Source of the DNA: 67-14 sp035502775
Lineage (GTDB): Bacteria; Actinomycetota; Thermoleophilia; Solirubrobacterales; 70-9
Direction: 5' to 3'
Length of the DNA: 64,000 bases
Assembly: GCA_035502775.1 (NCBI GenBank)
Contig: DATJUB010000067.1
Location: forward strand, 5,597 to 69,596
In this document: piece by piece, positions 8,786-17,592 of the stretch
How positions within the stretch are numbered: position 1 is the first letter of the stretch
How the letters are laid out: each line of letters starts with the position of its first letter
Notes under the pieces: model-generated
What the model was told of the DNA's origin: nothing
The model's input: the letters and a program-made list of their open reading frames with translations, nothing else
Database searches by the model: none
Program-made: the position numbers and the translations under genes

Positions 8786-10003
8786 CTATACACAGGTGTT
8801 TCCGACCATTTTCCGCAGCAGAGGTGAAGGCAGGTAGGCCTCTCCGTGAATCTCGCGAAGCCTCTCCAGCGTCGCCAGAACCCGGCCGAACCCGATCCTC
8901 CGGCCCCAATCGATCGGTCCCACCGGCCAGTTGAATCCGTTGAGCATCGCGATGTCGATGTCGCGCTCGGTCGCGATCCCCTCGGCCAGGGTGAAAACGG
9001 CCTCGTTCACGATCTGGGCGGCGATCCTGTCGAGCACCTCGGGAGCGTTCGGGCCGGCCAGCTCGATCAGGCGGTCGCGGTCGAGAACCGGTCTCGTCTC
9101 GTCAATCTCCGGATCGGGCTCACGGTGGGGTCCGTCGCCGTATTCGTAGAACCCCCGGCCGGTCTTCCGGCCGAGCCGGCCGGCGTCGACCATCTTCACC
9201 TGCATCTGGCTCGGCTGCCAGCGGGGCAGGCCGAAGGACTGCTCATGGAAGGATTTCGCGACCGCGAGGTTGATGTCGGCGCCGACCAGGTCGATCAGCT
9301 CGAACGGACCCATCGGGAAGCCGGCCCCGATCCGGCAGATGCGATCGATCTCGGCGGGATCGATGCCGAGATCGCCCGAGACCCGCAGCCCCTCGAGGGT
9401 GTAGGGCCGGGCGCAGCGGTTGGCGACGAATCCGATCGCGTCCTGGGCCCGGATCGCGACCTTGCCCATGCGGCCGATCGCCTCGAACGCGAGGTCGGCG
9501 GTGCCGGGCGAGGTGAGCGCGCCGCTCACCACCTCGACCAGCCTCATCGCCGGGGCCGGGTTGAAGAAGTGAAGGCCGAGGAAACGCTGCGGCCGATCGA
9601 TCCCGCCGGCGATCGCGGTCACCGACAGCGAGGACGTGTTGGTCGCCAGCAGGGTGTCCGGACCGCATGTCCCGGCGAGCTCGGCGAAGAGGGCCTGTTT
9701 GAGCTCCAGCGATTCGGGCACTGCCTCGATCACCAGGTCCGCCCCGGCCAGGTCGGCCAGCCGGTCGACGACGGAGAGGTTGGCGAGTCCCGCCTCGGCC
9801 TCCGCCCCGCTCCAGAACCCGCGATCGGCACCGCGCCCGAGTGATCCGTCGATCCGCCCGCGCGCGGTCGCTCTCGCCTCCGCCACCGGATCGAAGAGCA
9901 GGGTCTCGAACCCGCCCATGGCCGCGACCTGGGCGATCCCGGCTCCCATGGTTCCGGCGCCGACGACCGCCACGGTCTCGATCTCGGATCGGGAGTCGGT
10001 CAT
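8786..10003 (-). CDS. 3-hydroxyacyl-CoA dehydrogenase
   Basis: 405 residues. An N-terminal Rossmann motif GAGTMGAG (residues 15-22) binds NAD, and HFFNPAPAMRLVEVV and NRCARPYTLEGLRV mark the 3HCDH fold. The protein is longer than a single-domain FadB2-type enzyme because a second C-terminal 3HCDH segment follows, ending near LPSPLLRKMVGN, as in PaaH-like proteins. It would oxidise a 3-hydroxyacyl-CoA to the 3-ketoacyl-CoA for the thiolase at 17647. I use the ATG at 10003, with GGGG about nine bases upstream; an in-frame TTG at 10012 overlapping the hydratase stop is an alternative. It ends the minus-strand catabolic operon. Confidence 0.92.
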   Translation of the reverse strand: MTDSRSEIETVAVVGAGTMGAGIAQVAAMGGFETLLFDPVAEARATARGRIDGSLGRGADRGFWSGAEAEAGLANLSVVDRLADLAGADLVIEAVPESLELKQALFAELAGTCGPDTLLATNTSSLSVTAIAGGIDRPQRFLGLHFFNPAPAMRLVEVVSGALTSPGTADLAFEAIGRMGKVAIRAQDAIGFVANRCARPYTLEGLRVSGDLGIDPAEIDRICRIGAGFPMGPFELIDLVGADINLAVAKSFHEQSFGLPRWQPSQMQVKMVDAGRLGRKTGRGFYEYGDGPHREPDPEIDETRPVLDRDRLIELAGPNAPEVLDRIAAQIVNEAVFTLAEGIATERDIDIAMLNGFNWPVGPIDWGRRIGFGRVLATLERLREIHGEAYLPSPLLRKMVGNTCV

Positions 10004-10008
10004 GGAAC

Positions 10009-10818
10009 TCAACCCCGCTCGGCCAGCTTCTTCTCGAGCTCGGCCACCCTTTTCGCGAGCAGCGCCTTGGACTCGTCGGTGTTGTGGCTCAGCTGATGGC
10101 TGAGGAAGTGGTAGTCGGCGGCATCGTCACGGCCCTTGCGCCTCTCGATGAACCGGAAGGACATCTTCGACAGTGCCAGGGCCTCGCGCGGAACCGAGAG
10201 CAGCTCGTCGGTGACCCGATCCACCTGGGCGTCGAGTTCGTCACGCGGGACAACCCAGTTGACCAGTCCGAGCCGCAGTGCCTGCTCGGCGTTCAGCCCC
10301 TCGCTCATCCAGAGCATCTGCTTGGCCCGCCGCTCACCGATCTCCCAGGCCACGGTCGGCAGCTCGACGTCGTCGGCCCCCTGGTCCCGGGTCACCTTCG
10401 AGCTGAAGGTCGCGTCGTCGGAGGCGACCACCAGGTCGGCCGCGCTCATCAGCATCAGCGCCGCCGCCATGCAGTAGCCGTGCACCCGGCAGACGACCGG
10501 CATCGGCAGGTCGCGCAGCAGCTCGACCGGCCGCACGAACAGCTCGGCCTCCTGCCACATCCGGCCCTCGACCGACCCCAGGTTCCTGCGGTACTCGGGG
10601 TTGACCGCGGCCGCGTTGAGGTCATGTCCCGAGCTGAACGACTTTCCGGCGCCGGCCAGCACCACGGCACGGATCTCCCTGCGGTCCCGGGTGTCCAGGA
10701 CCGCCGTCTCGAGCTCGCGGAGCAGGTCCGGACTCTGGGCGTTGTGGGTCTTCGGCCGGTTCAGGGTGATCCAGCGGACCGCTCCCCTGTCTTCGACCAG
10801 CACCATCTGCTCACTCAT
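10009..10818 (-). CDS. Enoyl-CoA hydratase/isomerase family protein
   Basis: 269 residues of the crotonase fold. WITLNRPKTHNAQSPDLL, the oxyanion-hole region GAGKSFSSGHDLNA and the MSAADLVVASDDATF segment are visible. The longer reading frame upstream is antisense-like; the ATG at 10818 overlaps the upstream dehydrogenase stop (ATGA) and starts at the usual place for the family. The position that is Glu in typical hydratases is not clear by eye, so hydratase, isomerase or hydrolase activity cannot be separated. Likely adds water to the enoyl-CoA made by the acyl-CoA dehydrogenases next door. Confidence 0.9.
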   Translation of the reverse strand: MSEQMVLVEDRGAVRWITLNRPKTHNAQSPDLLRELETAVLDTRDRREIRAVVLAGAGKSFSSGHDLNAAAVNPEYRRNLGSVEGRMWQEAELFVRPVELLRDLPMPVVCRVHGYCMAAALMLMSAADLVVASDDATFSSKVTRDQGADDVELPTVAWEIGERRAKQMLWMSEGLNAEQALRLGLVNWVVPRDELDAQVDRVTDELLSVPREALALSKMSFRFIERRKGRDDAADYHFLSHQLSHNTDESKALLAKRVAELEKKLAERG

Positions 10819-11858
10819 GCGGCTTCTCTCCTGTCGAGGTATGCGGAACCGATCACTTCGGCACTCGCGCTCTCCCCTCCGAGCATGTACTGGTCGGCGA
10901 GGATCCGGCGATAGTGAAGATGGAGCCCGAGCTCCCACGAGAATCCGATCCCTCCGTGAACCTGGATCGCGCCCTCGCAGGCCCGCCGGGCCGCGGCCGG
11001 AACCGAGTGGGCGAGCGTCGCCCGCCACTGCTCGATCTCGGTCTCGGGCGCGTGACTCTCACCGTCGAGGTCGACGAAACGGCCGATGCCGGCCCGCGAG
11101 GTCTCGAGGCCGAGCTTCATCTCCGCCAGCAGGTGGCCGACCGCCTGGAAGGAGGAGATCGGGCGGCCGAACTGCTCACGCTCGTCGGCGTACTCGGCCG
11201 AGAGCTCGAGCGTGCGTTCGGCCGAACCGAAGGCCTCGCAGATCAGGGCGAGTTCGAACTCGCGCCGCACCCTGGCCGCCCGCTCGCCGATGACCGTGAC
11301 CACCGGTTCCGCGCTGTCGGGCTTGACCCGGCGGAGACCCTGGCCCGGATCGAGTCCGGCGAGCGGCACCGAGGGGAAGCCTTCCGCCGTCTCGAAAACC
11401 GTGATGCGGTCGAGGTCGAGGACGACCAGCGCCTCGGCTCCTTCCGGCATCTGGGCGAGAAGATCGCCTCCCTCGCGCGAGGCGAGGGCCAGCCCGACAC
11501 TCGACCCGCCGTCGAGCAGCCGCGCCAGCAGCTCCGCCGCGCGGGCGTCCGCGGGGGCGGCCAGGGCGAGCGCCGGGGCCACCCCGAAAGCCTCGTTGCG
11601 GACCGCCGCCGGAACCAGCCGGCGGCCGAGTACGGCGGCCAGCCTCACCCGGTCACCGAGCTCGAGTCCCAGGCCGCCGCTGTCCTCAGCGACCGCGATC
11701 CCCTGGAGACCGAGGCCGGCGATGGTCTCGGCCAGGGCCGCCGGCAGCGGCAGATCGTCGCAGGCGGACTCCAGCAGGATCTCGACGTTCAGGATCCTGC
11801 TGAGGGATTCGTCGAGCGACCTCGCCATCTCGACCCCCTCGTCGATCGCGGTGGTCAT
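10815..11858 (-). CDS. Acyl-CoA dehydrogenase, small partner subunit
   Basis: 347 residues, start ATG at 11858 overlapping the preceding dehydrogenase stop (ATGA). The sequence has the acyl-CoA dehydrogenase fold but is short and divergent: EDSGGLGLELGDRVRLAAVL in the N-terminal part, then the C-terminal helical domain with YADEREQFGRPISSFQAVGH, IQVHGGIGFSWELGLHLHYRR and a basic tail. Paired genes like this one and the 386-residue gene beside it resemble the FadE heterotetramers known from actinobacterial sterol side-chain degradation, where both chains are needed to bind FAD. That pairing is inferred from gene order and length. Confidence 0.88.
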   Translation of the reverse strand: MTTAIDEGVEMARSLDESLSRILNVEILLESACDDLPLPAALAETIAGLGLQGIAVAEDSGGLGLELGDRVRLAAVLGRRLVPAAVRNEAFGVAPALALAAPADARAAELLARLLDGGSSVGLALASREGGDLLAQMPEGAEALVVLDLDRITVFETAEGFPSVPLAGLDPGQGLRRVKPDSAEPVVTVIGERAARVRREFELALICEAFGSAERTLELSAEYADEREQFGRPISSFQAVGHLLAEMKLGLETSRAGIGRFVDLDGESHAPETEIEQWRATLAHSVPAAARRACEGAIQVHGGIGFSWELGLHLHYRRILADQYMLGGESASAEVIGSAYLDRREAA

Positions 11859-13015
11859 CGTTTCGCCCCCAGTCCGAGCAGCTGTTTCGAGATGATGTTG
11901 AGCTGGATCTCGGTGCTGCCGCCGTAGATCGAGACCGAGCGGCCCTCCAGCAGGTCGTGGGTCCATTGGTTGTAGGTGAGTGCGGTCTCCGGACCGAGCA
12001 GTTCGATCGCGACCGCGAACAGCTCCTGTTCGACCCGCGAGAGGTGCAGCTTGTCGATCGAGGTCGATCCGGCCGGCAGGGATCCGGCCGCCTGTCCGGC
12101 GAGAGTCCGGTATCCCTGCGCCTTCAGCAGCTCGAGGTCGGCCGAGATCGCGCCCAGCTTCTCCCGCACCCCGCGGTCCCCGGCCCGTCCGTTCTCGATC
12201 ATCTGGTCGGCGAGTTCGTCGAGCGCCCGGCGAAGCCGGATCTGACGTTCGAGCACGAACAGGCCACGCTCGTAGGAGAGCATCTGCATCGCCGCCTTCC
12301 AGCCGTTGCCGAGACCGCCGATCACGTCCTCGACCCTGGCCTCGACGTCGTCCAGGAAGACCTCGTTGAAGTGCCGCTCGCCCAGCATCTGGGGCAGCGC
12401 GACGACGTTCACACCGGGGTCCTCCATGTCGACGATCACCAGGGAGAGGCCATGGTGGCGCTCGGATCCCGGCTCGGTGCGGACCAGGCAGGCGCAGCGG
12501 CGGGCGATGTGGGCCCGTGAGGTCCACACCTTCTGGCCGTTGATGATGATCCGGTCACCGTCCACCCGTCCGCGGGCACGGATCGCGGCGAGGTCCGAGC
12601 CCGCCTCTGGCTCGGAGAAACCCTGGCACCAGGATTCCGAGGCGTCGAGCATCGGCCGCAGATAGCGTTCGGCCTGACCCTCGTCACCGAAGTCCATGAT
12701 CGTCGGACCGCACATGTAGACCCCGATCCGGTTGATCAGCTCCGGCATGCCGGTCGCCGCCAGCTCCTCGGAGAAGACCGCCTCGGCCCTCAGGTCGAGT
12801 CCCGATCCGCCGTACTTCTCGGGCCAGGAGAGCCCGATGAATCCGGCCCCGTGGAGGTCCTGCTGCCATCTGAGCAGGGCCCGCAGCCGCGCTTCGAACT
12901 CCTCCGGCGGCGCCCCCGGATCGTGTTCCTTCATCCAGCTTCTGATTTCCGTGCGCAGAGTCTCGTCCTCGGGCCTGAAGCTCAAGGTCTCGACCGGCAG
13001 TTCGGCCAACGTCAT
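11855..13015 (-). CDS. Acyl-CoA dehydrogenase, large partner subunit
   Basis: 386 residues. Clear family features are GLSWPEKYGGSGLDLRAEAV, the FAD/acyl-CoA segment WCQGFSEPEAGSDLAAIRAR, GQKVWTSRAHIA and the C-terminal YGGSTEIQLNIISKQLLGL. It oxidises an acyl-CoA thioester to the 2-enoyl-CoA and passes electrons to ETF. Overlaps of four bases with the kinase-like gene upstream and the small subunit downstream place it in one translation-coupled string. Substrate range not determinable; such pairs commonly act on bulky or branched acyl chains. Confidence 0.92.
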   Translation of the reverse strand: MTLAELPVETLSFRPEDETLRTEIRSWMKEHDPGAPPEEFEARLRALLRWQQDLHGAGFIGLSWPEKYGGSGLDLRAEAVFSEELAATGMPELINRIGVYMCGPTIMDFGDEGQAERYLRPMLDASESWCQGFSEPEAGSDLAAIRARGRVDGDRIIINGQKVWTSRAHIARRCACLVRTEPGSERHHGLSLVIVDMEDPGVNVVALPQMLGERHFNEVFLDDVEARVEDVIGGLGNGWKAAMQMLSYERGLFVLERQIRLRRALDELADQMIENGRAGDRGVREKLGAISADLELLKAQGYRTLAGQAAGSLPAGSTSIDKLHLSRVEQELFAVAIELLGPETALTYNQWTHDLLEGRSVSIYGGSTEIQLNIISKQLLGLGAKR

Positions 13016-14070
13016 CGGGTGGTCCTTCCGTTCAGTCCGGGTACTTGTGATTCATCCGCCAGTTCCAGCGCCGTCTCGACGAGCGATGCCGGGATCGATT
13101 CGATCTGCGCGAAGCTCTCGCCGAGCGTTTCGCCCGCCTGGTCGCGGGCGTGGATGCCCTCGACGATCACGGCGAGCTTGAAATGGGCCAGCACTTCGAA
13201 GAAATCGAGGTCACCGACGTCGAAGCCGGTGATCGAGGCGTAGCGCCCGATCAGCTCCGGCCGTTCCATGAAGCCTTCGGCCATCGTCATCGCGTGGGCA
13301 TCCGAGGCGGCCCGTTCACCGGGACGCCGCCAGTACATGAGCAGCATGCCGAGATCGGCGAGCGGATCGCCCACGGTCGCCATCTCCCAATCGAGCACCG
13401 CGGTCACCCGGCCAGGATCGGCCGGATCGAGCATCACGTTGTCCATCCGGTAGTCGCCGTGGACGAGCGCGGCCCCTTCACGCTCGGGCACCGAGGCCGC
13501 GAGCCGGCGGGAGATCTCGCGCAGCTCGGGTGATACGCGGATGCCACTATCCAGCTGGCCGGTCCAGCGTTCGACCTGGCGGCCGAGATATCCGGCGGGA
13601 CGGCCGAGCCCGGCCAGGCCGGCGGCCTCGTAGTCCGCGGTGTGGATCGCCGCCAGGGTCGAGATCAGGCCCTCGGAACAGCGCCGGGCCTCGGCGGGCG
13701 TGAACTCGAGATCGGCCGGGGCCCGCAGGATGCGCCCCTCGGCCTTCTCCATCACGTAGAACTCGGCGCCGATCACGCTCTCGTCCTCGCATATCGCCAG
13801 TGGCAGGGGCGCGGGCACCGCCGTTTCGGAGAGTCCCCGCAGCACGTCGAACTCGCGCCTCATGTTGTGGGCCGTCGGCTGCCGGTGGCCGAGCGGCGGG
13901 CGCCGCAGCACCCAGGACCGCGATCCCTGGCGGAGAAAGTAGGTGAGGTTCGATCTGCCGCCCTCGATCAGTTCGGCCTCGAGCGGGATGCCGTCGGCCA
14001 GCTCGAGGCTGTCCGAGAGAAACCCGAGCAGGGGCTCGAGCTCTATGCCCGGAGGGGCCTGGACCGCCAC
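13012..14070 (-). CDS. APH-fold phosphotransferase (ACAD10/LvaA-like kinase)
   Basis: 352 residues with start GTG at 14070, one base inside the stop of the upstream SDR. The fold is aminoglycoside phosphotransferase/choline kinase: GGRSNLTYFLR for nucleotide binding, catalytic loop HGDYRMDN, and DWEMATVGDPLADLG for the metal-binding Asp. In this setting, directly upstream of acyl-CoA dehydrogenases, antibiotic resistance is unlikely. Relatives linked to acyl-CoA dehydrogenases (the ACAD10/11 N-domain, and LvaA of levulinate catabolism) phosphorylate 4-hydroxyacyl compounds so they can be isomerised to 3-hydroxyacyl-CoA. A similar role here is inferred from context. Confidence 0.88.
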   Translation of the reverse strand: MAVQAPPGIELEPLLGFLSDSLELADGIPLEAELIEGGRSNLTYFLRQGSRSWVLRRPPLGHRQPTAHNMRREFDVLRGLSETAVPAPLPLAICEDESVIGAEFYVMEKAEGRILRAPADLEFTPAEARRCSEGLISTLAAIHTADYEAAGLAGLGRPAGYLGRQVERWTGQLDSGIRVSPELREISRRLAASVPEREGAALVHGDYRMDNVMLDPADPGRVTAVLDWEMATVGDPLADLGMLLMYWRRPGERAASDAHAMTMAEGFMERPELIGRYASITGFDVGDLDFFEVLAHFKLAVIVEGIHARDQAGETLGESFAQIESIPASLVETALELADESQVPGLNGRTTR

Positions 14071-14906
14071 TAGACGTTCCTTGCGTTCACGCCGGTCGAC
14101 GGCGAGAGCGTCGCGCCGGTGATGAACTTCGCCTCGTCGCTGGCCAGGAAGAGCACCGAGTCGGAGATGTCGTCGGTCTCCGCGTACGGGACCGGCAGCA
14201 CGTTGACGCTCTGGAAGGCGGGCAGCGCATCCTCCATCGTCGGATCCTCGAGGTCCGGCCGGAAGAGCCGGTATGAGGCCTCGTTGTGCATCATCGGCGT
14301 GTTGACCGAACTGGGGCAGACGATGTTCGCGGTCACGCCCCGGTTGGCGACCTCGAGCGCGAGGCTCTTGACCATGCCGATCAGCCCCCACTTGGAGGCG
14401 GCGTAATGGCCGATGTTCTCCCAGCCGGCCCGGCCGGCCATCGAGGAGGTGGCGATCACGCGGCCGTACCCGTTCTCCAGCATTCCGGGGACGACGGGCC
14501 GCACCGAGTTGAAGGCGCCGGTCAGGTTGACGTCGAGCATGGTCTGCCAGAGGCTTTCGTCCATCGACTCGATCGGGCCGAACGTGCAGATGCCGGCGTT
14601 GACGACCAGCACATCGATCGTCTCGAACCGCTCGATCACCCGGGCGACGGCCCGCTCGGTTTCCGTGGCGGAGCGCACATCGGCCTGGACGGCGAGGCCG
14701 CGGCGGCCCTCGGCCTCGATCAGCCCGACCGTCTCCTCCAGATCATCGGGAGTCGCGATGTCGTAGGGCACGGTCTCTATCCGCGTGCTGGCGATGTCGA
14801 GCACGGCGACGTCGGCTCCCTCCCGCGCGAACCGGACGGCGTGGTTGCGTCCCTGCCCGCGGGCGCCGCCGGTGATCAGGACCCTGCGTCCTTCGAAGCG
14901 GCCCAT
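14070..14906 (-). CDS. SDR oxidoreductase of the mycofactocin-coupled type
   Basis: 278 residues. The cofactor motif ITGGARGQGRNHAVRFAREG has the extended GxGRGQGR(S/N)HAV form typical of SDRs that carry a non-exchangeable nicotinamide and need mycofactocin as external electron acceptor. Catalytic residues are visible as Ser in TSSMAG and Tyr/Lys in YAASK, 13 residues apart as expected. It probably oxidises a secondary alcohol intermediate. It overlaps the second SDR by one base (TGATG). The mycofactocin genes lie 6 kb away in the same window, which supports the coupling; family assignment by motif is strong, substrate unknown. Confidence 0.9.
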   Translation of the reverse strand: MGRFEGRRVLITGGARGQGRNHAVRFAREGADVAVLDIASTRIETVPYDIATPDDLEETVGLIEAEGRRGLAVQADVRSATETERAVARVIERFETIDVLVVNAGICTFGPIESMDESLWQTMLDVNLTGAFNSVRPVVPGMLENGYGRVIATSSMAGRAGWENIGHYAASKWGLIGMVKSLALEVANRGVTANIVCPSSVNTPMMHNEASYRLFRPDLEDPTMEDALPAFQSVNVLPVPYAETDDISDSVLFLASDEAKFITGATLSPSTGVNARNV

Positions 14907-15742
14907 CAGGCGGCCGTCCTTGCGTTCCAGCCGAGCGCGACCGGCAGTGCCTCACCGGTGATGAACCTGGCCTCGTCGGAGGCGAGGAAGAGCACCGCGT
15001 CCGAGATGTCCTCGGGCTGTACCCAAGGGATCGGGATCGGGTTGAGTTCGGTGTATGCGCGTTCGACGTCGGCGAGTGTGTACTCGTCCTGACCCGGCAG
15101 GAAGAGATCGTGGAAGGCTTCGTTCTGGATCATCGGCGTGTCGACCGAGGTCGGGCAGACGGCGTTGACCGTGACCCCGCTGTCGGCCACCTCGAGGGCG
15201 AGGCTCTTGACCAGACCGACCACACCCCACTTGGCCGCCACGTAATGGGCGATGTTCGGGGAGCCCTGCCGGGCGACGACCGAGGCGGTCGCGACGATCC
15301 GGCCGTAGCCGCGCTCGACCATGTGCGGGCTGACCGCCCGCAGGGTCTTGAAGACCCCGGTCAGGTTGACGCCGATCATCTCCTCCCAGGCCCGGTCGGA
15401 CATCTCGGCGACGGTCGAGATCCCGGCGATACCGGCGTTGGCGACCGCGATGTCGATCTGGCCGAACCGGTCTATGCCTTCGTCGACCAGGTCGGCCAGC
15501 GCCGCCGTGTCGCGGACGTCGGCGACCGCCGAGATCGCCCTGCCGCCGGCGGCCTCGACCAGCGCCACGGTCTCTTCGAGATCACTCCAGCGGGACATGC
15601 CGTACGGAGGCGAGGCGAGATCGCCGTCGAGGTCGCAGAGCACCAGGCTCGCGCCCTCCTTGGCGAACTCGACCGCGTGGCTGCGCCCCTGCCCGCGGCC
15701 GGCGCCCGTGATCAGCGCGACCTTCTGCTCAAACTTCCCCAT
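14906..15742 (-). CDS. SDR oxidoreductase of the mycofactocin-coupled type (second copy)
   Basis: 278 residues starting at ATG 15742 (MGKFEQKVALITGAGRGQGR), which overlaps the end of the upstream hydratase gene by 14 bases. It carries the same SHAVEFAKEGA extension of the cofactor motif as its neighbour, Ser in TASVVARQG and Tyr/Lys in YVAAK. Equal length and tandem arrangement suggest duplication followed by divergence, perhaps for opposite stereoisomers or successive alcohol steps; that is a guess. The longer upstream frame encodes Arg-rich shadow sequence and was excluded. Confidence 0.9.
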   Translation of the reverse strand: MGKFEQKVALITGAGRGQGRSHAVEFAKEGASLVLCDLDGDLASPPYGMSRWSDLEETVALVEAAGGRAISAVADVRDTAALADLVDEGIDRFGQIDIAVANAGIAGISTVAEMSDRAWEEMIGVNLTGVFKTLRAVSPHMVERGYGRIVATASVVARQGSPNIAHYVAAKWGVVGLVKSLALEVADSGVTVNAVCPTSVDTPMIQNEAFHDLFLPGQDEYTLADVERAYTELNPIPIPWVQPEDISDAVLFLASDEARFITGEALPVALGWNARTAA

Positions 15743-16559
15743 TGGCGATCCTCGCCTTCCTGGCCGCGGCGGTCGCCTTGGCCATCTCGTCGAGGTCGTC
15801 GACCGCCTTCCTGACCTGGTCTCCATACATGCCGAAGGTCTGGACCTCCAGGGCCGCCGAAAGTTCGAAACCGATGGTCGATCCGACGTTCAGCCATTGG
15901 TTGATCGCCCGCTTGGTGAAACGGACCGCCTGCTGCGGCATGTTGGTGAAGTCGGTCGCGACCTCGGTCGCCCGGGCGAGCGAGGAGCCGGCCGGCACCA
16001 GCTCGGTCACCAGCCCGATGCGCTCGGCCTCGGCCGCGTCGATCCAGTCGCCGGTCATCAGGTACCGCTTGGCCCGGGTGAGGCCGACCGCCATCGGCCA
16101 GATCAGCACGCCGCCGTCTCCGGCGGCGAGCGCGGCCTTGATGTGGCCGTCGGCCATCTTCACGTTCTCTTCGACGATCACGTAGTCGGAGAGCAGGGCG
16201 AGCATCAGGCCCGAGCCGGTGGCGACGCCGTTGATCGCCGAGACGACCGGCTTCTCGAGGTCGATGTGTGAGCGGACCAGCTCGCGAACCTGGACCTGGA
16301 GTTCCTCGAGGGCTACCCGGTCCTCGGTGAGCTGCTTCATGTAGTCGTAGGTGGCACCTACCGAGAAGGCGCGTCCGGCGCCGGTGAGAACCACAGCCTT
16401 GACCTCGTCGTCGGCGGCGACGTCCCTCAGGATGGTCGCGAACTCGCCGTGATCCTCGTGGCTGCACGCGTTCATCTTCTGGGGGTTGTCGATCGTCACG
16501 AAGGCAATTGAATCCCGAACTTCGGTCTTCAGAAAGGTGTACTTCTCGTATCGGCTCAC
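15729..16559 (-). CDS. Enoyl-CoA hydratase/isomerase family protein
   Basis: 276 residues from a GTG start. Crotonase-fold landmarks are FVTIDNPQKMNACSHEDHGE, the oxyanion-hole region GAGRAFSVGATYDYMKQL and NGVATGSGLMLALLSDYVI. It differs from the family norm by having VGATYD where GxDL-type sequences are common, so isomerase or another acyl-CoA reaction is possible. It is the first structural gene after the IclR regulator on the minus strand, with 21 bases between them. It is distinct from the other hydratase-like gene at 10009-10818, so the pathway probably has two crotonase-type steps. Confidence 0.9.
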   Translation of the reverse strand: MSRYEKYTFLKTEVRDSIAFVTIDNPQKMNACSHEDHGEFATILRDVAADDEVKAVVLTGAGRAFSVGATYDYMKQLTEDRVALEELQVQVRELVRSHIDLEKPVVSAINGVATGSGLMLALLSDYVIVEENVKMADGHIKAALAAGDGGVLIWPMAVGLTRAKRYLMTGDWIDAAEAERIGLVTELVPAGSSLARATEVATDFTNMPQQAVRFTKRAINQWLNVGSTIGFELSAALEVQTFGMYGDQVRKAVDDLDEMAKATAAARKARIANGEV

Positions 16560-16580
16560 GCTGCTCTCGTTCCCCCTTGC

Positions 16581-17477
16581 TCAGCTACTTGGCTTGGGTG
16601 TTTGTTTTTGGTTTGGCTTTTCGACGCCGTTCGCGTCGCTGTGAAGGCGGTCCAGATGGGCCTTGGACGCGCCCTCCAAGTGAAAGACGGCTCTGGAGAT
16701 GTCGTCGACCGCCTCGCCGAGGCGCTCTCCGATCGCCGGGATCAGGCGTTCCGGCATGAAGGACGAGTGGCCGGTGACGACCATCAGCAGGACCGGGTTG
16801 CCGGCCGGCGAGAGGATCGGGGCGCCGACCGCGTTGTAGTCCACCTCGTACTCGCCGATGCTGACCGAGTAGCCGCGTTCCTTGACCTCGGCCAGTTCGT
16901 TCTTGAACTTGGCGACGGTCGTGATCGACATCGGCGTGCGTGACGGCAGTCCGTGGAGCTCCAGCATCTCGTCGACGACCTCGTCCGGCTGGTGGGCGTA
17001 GTAGGCCTTGGCGAGCACGGCTCCGTTCGGCGGCACCTTGCCGCCGAGCGGAGCGGTGCCGCGCAGATCTGGGCGGCCCCGCATCTTGTCGATCACGATG
17101 AAGGAGTCGTCCTCCGCCTTCTGGCAGATCAGCATGATCAGCTTGTAGCGGCGCACGAAGTCGAGGGCCTTCATCCGGGCCGAGGTGAGCACCGCTCCCT
17201 CTTCGCTGACCGCCGCCCCGAGATCGCTCAGGCCGGTCCCCAGTTCGTAATGCTTGGTGTCGGCGTCGAAGTGGAGCAGGTCGCCCTGTTCCAGGGTCTT
17301 CAGGATGTTGAAGCAGGTGCTCGGGTTCATCCCGAGCGCGTGAGCTATCTGGGTCATCGACGCGGGCTCGTTGCCGCGATCGCGGAGGTACTCGAAGATC
17401 GCGATCGTGTGCCGGACGGCGGGCACGCCTCGCTCGAGTGCGGTTTCTCTTTCTTTCGTATCGGTAAGGGCGATCAT
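16581..17477 (-). CDS. IclR-family transcriptional regulator
   Basis: 298 residues from ATG 17477, preceded by AGAGGA. The N-terminal winged helix-turn-helix (about residues 15-75, PAVRHTIAIFEYLRDRGNEP then MTQIAHALGMNPSTCFNILKTL) is followed by the IclR effector domain. The tail is Lys/Gln/Pro-rich. It is transcribed away from the thiolase gene across a 169-base gap that holds two copies of the dyad TTCTGT-N4-AGAA, a normal position for autoregulation and control of both flanking operons. IclR proteins commonly sense aromatic or organic acids; the ligand here is unknown. Confidence 0.92.
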   Translation of the reverse strand: MIALTDTKERETALERGVPAVRHTIAIFEYLRDRGNEPASMTQIAHALGMNPSTCFNILKTLEQGDLLHFDADTKHYELGTGLSDLGAAVSEEGAVLTSARMKALDFVRRYKLIMLICQKAEDDSFIVIDKMRGRPDLRGTAPLGGKVPPNGAVLAKAYYAHQPDEVVDEMLELHGLPSRTPMSITTVAKFKNELAEVKERGYSVSIGEYEVDYNAVGAPILSPAGNPVLLMVVTGHSSFMPERLIPAIGERLGEAVDDISRAVFHLEGASKAHLDRLHSDANGVEKPNQKQTPKPSS

Positions 17478-17549
17478 CTGGTTCCTCTCAGCGGCCACAG
17501 CGGTGGCTGCGGCCGATAGTTGCAATGCCGGCGGGGATCGTGAACCCGT

Positions 17550-17563
17550 TTCTGTAGAGAGAA
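17550..17563. promoter_or_regulatory. Dyad operator candidate TTCT-GTAGAG-AGAA
   Basis: An inverted repeat with 4-base arms and 6-base spacer in the IclR/thiolase divergent promoter region. Its centre is 43 bases from that of the second copy, close to four helical turns, which would place two bound dimers on one face of the DNA. It shares TTCTGT and AGAA with the copies at 8762-8775 and 17593-17606. Confidence 0.62.
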
Positions 17564-17592
17564 TTTTACGTCCGGGCACGGTCGATCTCGGC

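Noticed and set aside
13012..14070. Antibiotic-resistance aminoglycoside phosphotransferase
   Set aside because: Fold is shared, but overlap with acyl-CoA dehydrogenase and SDR genes points to a metabolic kinase.
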